Source: Kangiella sp.
Lineage (GTDB): Bacteria; Pseudomonadota; Gammaproteobacteria; Enterobacterales; Kangiellaceae
Reading direction: 5' to 3'
DNA length: 8,772 nt
Assembly (NCBI GenBank): GCA_026195755.1
Contig: JAPHRL010000295.1
Location: 1-8,772 of the forward strand
In this document: piece after piece, positions 5,283-8,772 of the stretch
Layout: each line of letters starts with the position of its first letter
Position numbering within the stretch: the stretch's first letter is position 1
The notes under the pieces: model-generated
What the model saw: only the letters and a program-made list of their open reading frames with translations
Told to the model about the DNA's origin: nothing
The model's database searches: none
Program-made: the position numbers and the translations under genes

Positions 5283-5476
5283 GAGTCTTTGTACCTGTTT
5301 TTGAGGTAGTATTTTGATAGGTTATGGATTGTCTTAGAGCCATAAGATTTCTTTCTTTTGTTATTAAGTCGCTTTAAGTATTAATGAAAGTGTCGCGTTA
5401 CACTAAAATGAGGGCGGCATCTTAAGTTTGGAACAAGCAAGAATAAAGAACGAGATTATCGTAAAGGAGTCATTAA

Positions 5477-6469
5477 ATGATGCGTATATTTGCAATAGCC
5501 ATAAGCATATTATGTTGGACAGTCGGAAGTCATGCGGCTGATGTTGAGAATGCTCAAGATCACCCCCTGACCGGACGTTTTGAAGGTGCTGAGATCATTG
5601 AATATAGCTACAGTGATTTTGATGAGTTCCAGTTTATTGTCGAACCTCTAACATCACGGGTAAAAAATGACAATGCTAAGCATATGGTCACCAAGGAAGG
5701 AAAATTAACACGGATAACTTACCGAGCTCCCAAAGGTACCAGTAGTTTAGCAGTTTTCAGAGCGTATAAAGATGCTCTAACGAAAAACAAGGCCGACATC
5801 ATTTTTGAGTGTAGCGGTAATAGCGGTCCAGAATCCTGCACGACACAAGGCAGCGGTAATAATTTCAAGTATGTTGCTCCTGGCTATAGTGTTTTCTCCC
5901 TAATCTTTGGCAATGCTCAGAATGATAAAACTCGTTATTTAGTGGCTAAGATTTCACGTCCAGAGGGCGATGCTTATGTCTCACTGCATGTCATCCAAAA
6001 TGCTCGTACTAATAGCGAGGACACAAGTGAACGAGTGTTTGCGCAAGTCGATGTGGTTGAGGAAAAAGCACAAGAAAGCAAAGTAGTTATGGTAAAGGCC
6101 AGTGAGATGGCGCAAGAGATAGACTTGAACGGAAAGGTCGCCTTATATGGCTTGTACTTCGATACGAACAAGGCCAGCATTAAAACAGAGTCCAAGCCGA
6201 CTCTAGATGAAATAGCCAAGCTATTGAAAGACAACCCTGAATTAAAACTATTAGTCGTTGGCCATAGCGACAACCAGGGAGATTTCGACTATAACATTGA
6301 CTTATCGAAGCGCCGTGCAGAATCCGTTAAACAAGCTTTGGTTAGTAATTATGGCATTAATGCTGCTCGCTTGAAGCCTTGGGGAGTTGGTTATGCAGCA
6401 CCCGTGGCGAGTAATAAAGCAGAACCGGGACGCGCGAAAAATAGGCGTGTGGAACTTGTGAAGCAATAG
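5477..6469 (+). CDS. OmpA-family peptidoglycan-binding protein with DUF4892-like N-terminus
   Basis: 330 residues. The ATG at 5477 has AGGAG (5465-5469) 7 nt upstream; a second ATG follows immediately. A Sec signal peptide ends at SHA/A (about residue 20); the single Cys in its core is not in a lipobox. Residues about 28-180 begin DHPLTGRFEG and carry C112 and C121, nine residues apart and probably disulfide-bonded; this pattern fits the DUF4892 region often found ahead of OmpA domains. After an acidic linker (about 181-215), residues 222-330 are a complete OmpA-like domain: YFDTNKASIK, VVGHSDNQG, NxxLSxxRAxxV (R280 is the expected diaminopimelate contact), and the closing GRAKNRRVEL. It should be a periplasmic or outer-membrane-associated protein gripping the cell wall. 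No N-terminal beta-barrel is present. It ends in a strong terminator and appears monocistronic. Confidence 0.88.
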   Translation: MMRIFAIAISILCWTVGSHAADVENAQDHPLTGRFEGAEIIEYSYSDFDEFQFIVEPLTSRVKNDNAKHMVTKEGKLTRITYRAPKGTSSLAVFRAYKDALTKNKADIIFECSGNSGPESCTTQGSGNNFKYVAPGYSVFSLIFGNAQNDKTRYLVAKISRPEGDAYVSLHVIQNARTNSEDTSERVFAQVDVVEEKAQESKVVMVKASEMAQEIDLNGKVALYGLYFDTNKASIKTESKPTLDEIAKLLKDNPELKLLVVGHSDNQGDFDYNIDLSKRRAESVKQALVSNYGINAARLKPWGVGYAAPVASNKAEPGRAKNRRVELVKQ

Positions 6470-6500
6470 CAGTTTCCACAGCTGAGCAAGAGAAACAACC

Positions 6501-6536
6501 AAGGTCACCAGTTATTCAAGGTGACCTTTTTTCTTT
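6501..6536 (+). terminator. Rho-independent terminator after the OmpA-like gene
   Basis: AAGGTCACC (6501-6509) and GGTGACCTT (6520-6528) form a perfect 9-bp stem with a 10-nt loop, followed on the plus strand by TTTTTCTTT. It starts 31 nt after the stop at 6469. Because the cyclase gene ends convergently at 6540, the same stem may also stop minus-strand transcription, though the T-run there is weaker (GGTTGTTTC). Confidence 0.9.
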
Positions 6537-6539
6537 GCG

Positions 6540-8459
6540 TTAATGGGCAGTAGAAAAGTAAGCCACATTGCCGCCAGCGGCTTTAGCCTTATAAAGCTGT
6601 TGGTCAGAGCGCTTAATGGCCTGCTGCGGTGAATCGTTGGCCGCTATGACTGCGGCGCCGATGCTGATGGAGAGATAATCGCCGCCTTTGTTGCCATAGT
6701 CATGTTTAATCTGTAGCTCGTTTATGCCGCTAACGATTGATTCCAGCTCTAATTTTATCGTATCTAGTTCACCAAGCTTTAACAGTATTGCTAATTCTTC
6801 TCCACCGTAGCGATAGCATTTGCCGGTTGATTGGTTGATCAAGTAGGCGGCGACTGCTTTTAAGGCGTTGTCTCCTGCTTCGTGGCCATAGTTGTCGTTA
6901 TACAGTTTGAAGTCGTCGATGTCGGCTATCGCCAGTACGTATCGTTCTTCAGGAGTCCTTATGATTTTATCGAGGTCCTGATCGAAGGAACGGCGATTGA
7001 GTAAGCCTGTGAGTCCGTCTGAATGCGCCAATTCTTCCAGTCGCCGGTTGGCTTGCGCCAGTTCAGCGGTTCTCTGGTCCACCTTTGCTTCTAACTCTTG
7101 TTGTGCCGCTATAAATCGTTGCGCCATGGTTTTAAAGGCTTCAATGACGCGTTTCACTTCGCCGTGGGTTTTAGAGTTTACCGCATCACCGGCTATCACG
7201 TCCTGATAATTCTTTGACCCCATCAAGGTGGCGACCTTAGCGATCGTTTGCAAAGGTTTGGAAACCTCGGTTTTGATATGCCAGTAAACCATCAGCAAAA
7301 TAAGCCCGACCAAAGCTATACCGGCTAACGTCAGTTTCAGAGGAAAGATCAGTGCTTGCATCTGAATTTGGCTGCGAGGATAGACCGTAAAATACCACCA
7401 GTCGAGGCTACGGATATGGTTCACAATAACGATATGGTCTTCAATGGCTTGGTCCAACACGACCCCATTTTTCAAATCATGATTATCTACTAACAGTTGA
7501 TAGAGATCGCGATATAAAGGCTCCTGATAGTTGTCGGGTGTTAAAATTTGATGGGTATTGAGTACACTCATAGACATATTGGAAGCGGCGATCAGGCCTC
7601 CTTTATTGTTGAGCACCAAATGTTCCGCATTGGGCTGTTTCTTTTCGATCAGCTCTTCCAGTAGCTTGGACAGACTGACATCAAAGCTGGCATTGACCAG
7701 ATGCCTTCCCTCGAAGTCCACTGGTTTTTGATAGGTAATCACCCAGAAGTCCGCGGAAATATCGTAATACAAACCTGTCCACAGCGATTCGCGCTCAGGA
7801 TTAAACTCTTGCAGAGTTGATCGAACCACCGAAAAGTCGGTTATCACCAAATCTTTATCAGCAAGCAGCCCCCATGGCTCTTTTTGCGAATACATGACGA
7901 TGATATTTTCTGGCAAAGAAAAATGACTATTAGCAACTTGATGATGCCAGGCGGGCCCGAGTTCATTCAAAGTATATTGGGCAGCAATGACACGCACCTT
8001 TAATTCATCATCAATCGGGCTCTTGCGTGGGCCAGCAAAGGTCGAAACATCTTCAAACAAAGCAAAGTCGACATTTTCACCCCGGTTAAAGTCAGCTTTA
8101 AGGCGCATGACTCCTGGCGAGGTTTCCTCATACCAGTTATCGAAAGCGTCGATACTCGATTGAGGATTGTTCTTTAAAAGCTGATAACGCTGCAAAAACT
8201 GCTCAGCCAGAATATCCGCCTGAGATTGAACCTGATCAAACTTCCAGCGCTTCTTTTCAAGCTTGGGCGCAATGTCCTGCTTTAAGAGCTGAATGTATTG
8301 TTCGCGAGTGGATTGGTAGGTAGTCAGAAAAGTTACGATTGATGCCAGAATCACAATCGACAGCGCCCATAAACTAATATGCACCAGAAGCGCTGTTGTC
8401 AGCTTCTCGCGTGCTCTTAAACGTCTGTCTCGATTCCGTCTATCCATACAGTCCGACAT
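6540..8459 (-). CDS. Membrane-bound diguanylate cyclase (CACHE-HAMP-GGDEF)
   Basis: 639 residues. It should make cyclic di-GMP from two GTP in response to a signal sensed in the periplasm. Order: basic cytoplasmic N-terminus (1-20), helix 1 (about 21-47), a periplasmic sensor of about 320 residues of double-CACHE type (about 50-368; WxVITYQKP and WWYFTVYP strand motifs), helix 2 (about 370-394), a HAMP region (about 391-449), a coiled coil (about 446-478), and the GGDEF domain (479-637). The DGLTGLLNRRSFD entry, the metal-binding D513 in IADIDDFK, NYGHEAGD, and the active-site loop GGEEL (552-556) are intact. The product-inhibition I-site RxxD is replaced by QSTG (543-546), so classical feedback inhibition is not expected. 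No strong Shine-Dalgarno lies before the ATG at 8459; a second ATG is four codons on. It converges on the OmpA-like gene. Confidence 0.93.
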   Translation of the reverse strand: MSDCMDRRNRDRRLRAREKLTTALLVHISLWALSIVILASIVTFLTTYQSTREQYIQLLKQDIAPKLEKKRWKFDQVQSQADILAEQFLQRYQLLKNNPQSSIDAFDNWYEETSPGVMRLKADFNRGENVDFALFEDVSTFAGPRKSPIDDELKVRVIAAQYTLNELGPAWHHQVANSHFSLPENIIVMYSQKEPWGLLADKDLVITDFSVVRSTLQEFNPERESLWTGLYYDISADFWVITYQKPVDFEGRHLVNASFDVSLSKLLEELIEKKQPNAEHLVLNNKGGLIAASNMSMSVLNTHQILTPDNYQEPLYRDLYQLLVDNHDLKNGVVLDQAIEDHIVIVNHIRSLDWWYFTVYPRSQIQMQALIFPLKLTLAGIALVGLILLMVYWHIKTEVSKPLQTIAKVATLMGSKNYQDVIAGDAVNSKTHGEVKRVIEAFKTMAQRFIAAQQELEAKVDQRTAELAQANRRLEELAHSDGLTGLLNRRSFDQDLDKIIRTPEERYVLAIADIDDFKLYNDNYGHEAGDNALKAVAAYLINQSTGKCYRYGGEELAILLKLGELDTIKLELESIVSGINELQIKHDYGNKGGDYLSISIGAAVIAANDSPQQAIKRSDQQLYKAKAAGGNVAYFSTAH

Positions 8460-8691
8460 TATTGATGCTAGACACTAAATTAGCACGAGCTAAAGAATAA
8501 TGCAGTTAGTTTTTGGGTTGTTGCCCTGTGGTTAATCGTTTAGTCTTAATTATGAAGCTGCTAGTTTAGATCGCAACACTTTAGATTTGTGAATCGAGTG
8601 AGCGAATAGAGCTTTCACGATGTCCAAGCTCAAAAGCTATGCATCGCGCATCACTATCATTCGTTTTTGAATTTAATTTAAGGGGTACTAA

Positions 8692-8772
8692 ATGCCTAAA
8701 GCAGACCCACAATTAAAATCACCTCCGTGGCTAGAAAATGCTGAGGGGAAAAAGCGGCGAATTGGCGTGGAG
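8692..8772 (+). CDS. Probable amidoligase-family protein, N-terminal 27 codons only
   Basis: The frame begins at an ATG preceded by an AAGGGG ribosome binding site (about 8680-8685, roughly 7 nt spacing) and is open to the window edge. The peptide reads MPKADPQLKSPPW, then a NAEGKKRRIGVE stretch. A Pro-rich start followed by (N/T)A-(E/D)G-x-x-RR-(I/V)GVE is how I remember the start of putative amidoligase enzymes (PF12224), where it normally continues as GVExEFAGL; those belong to the glutamine-synthetase/ATP-grasp-like group of amide-bond-forming enzymes. Only this short N-terminus is visible, so the call is tentative. It is transcribed divergently from the cyclase gene; the 232-bp gap contains small inverted repeats but no promoter I can defend. 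Confidence 0.5.
   Translation, partial: MPKADPQLKSPPWLENAEGKKRRIGVE

Larger units (their letters stand above)
5099..5476. other. 378-bp divergent intergenic region
   Basis: Control region between the minus-strand anchored-protein gene and the plus-strand OmpA-like gene. No gene seen. On the minus strand a perfect TATAAT (5115-5120) stands close to the start at 5098, without a good -35 at 16-18 bp. Inverted repeats are small: TGTGC/GCACA (5195-5199 with 5208-5212) and AGTGT/ACACT (5389-5393 with 5400-5404), the latter a possible operator-like site 73 nt before the OmpA-like ATG. The rest is A/T-rich without recognised structure. Confidence 0.5.

Noticed and set aside
5974..6273. Minus-strand frame of 99 codons opposite the OmpA-like domain
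   Set aside because: Antisense to a highly conserved domain, Ser/Leu-rich, typical of a shadow frame.
1..8772. CRISPR arrays, tRNA or rRNA genes, insertion sequences
   Set aside because: No regularly spaced direct repeats, no tRNA-like cloverleaf or rRNA sequence, and no transposase reading frame recognised on either strand.

Overview
The window looks like chromosomal DNA of a Gram-negative, probably marine-type gammaproteobacterium. The evidence is indirect: an outer-membrane protein of the MipA/OmpV type, an OmpA-like peptidoglycan-binding protein with an N-terminal DUF4892-like region, a CACHE-HAMP-GGDEF diguanylate cyclase, clear Shine-Dalgarno sites and moderate GC. No genus can be named from this. 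I see no phage genes, transposase, rRNA, tRNA or CRISPR array.

Layout: (1) Positions 1-3036, plus strand, hold five short genes: an unrecognised gene cut by the left edge, a four-helix small membrane protein (579-1010), an exported protein of unknown function (1079-1600), a two-helix YcxB-like protein starting with TTG (1665-2132), and an RlaP/YcgL-type nucleotidyltransferase (2260-3036). They share no obvious pathway, so this reads as an accessory-type stretch. Two of the gaps carry copies of a small palindromic repeat. (2) Positions 3074-5098, minus strand, hold a 37-codon relic of a GGDEF domain, the MipA/OmpV gene, a 358-bp gene-free stretch with nested inverted repeats and a third repeat copy, and an inner-membrane-anchored protein with a periplasmic domain. 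(3) Positions 5477-6469, plus strand, hold the DUF4892/OmpA protein, ending in a strong rho-independent terminator that faces the convergent diguanylate cyclase gene (6540-8459, minus). (4) From 8692, plus strand, the first 27 codons of a probable amidoligase-family gene run off the right edge.

The envelope theme of the right part (OmpA-like anchor, MipA-type protein, periplasm-sensing cyclase) is suggestive, but the genes lie in separate transcription units, so a shared pathway is not shown. The most unusual feature is the intergenic repeat. Copies lie at 1024-1055 and 2146-2177, each exactly 13 nt after a stop codon, with a diverged third at 4311-4342. Differences between the first two copies include compensatory base-pair changes, and all three keep tandem G/A mismatches under a short capped stem. 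The 2143-2244 copy is enlarged into four mutually complementary arms just before the nucleotidyltransferase gene, which itself has no visible ribosome binding site.
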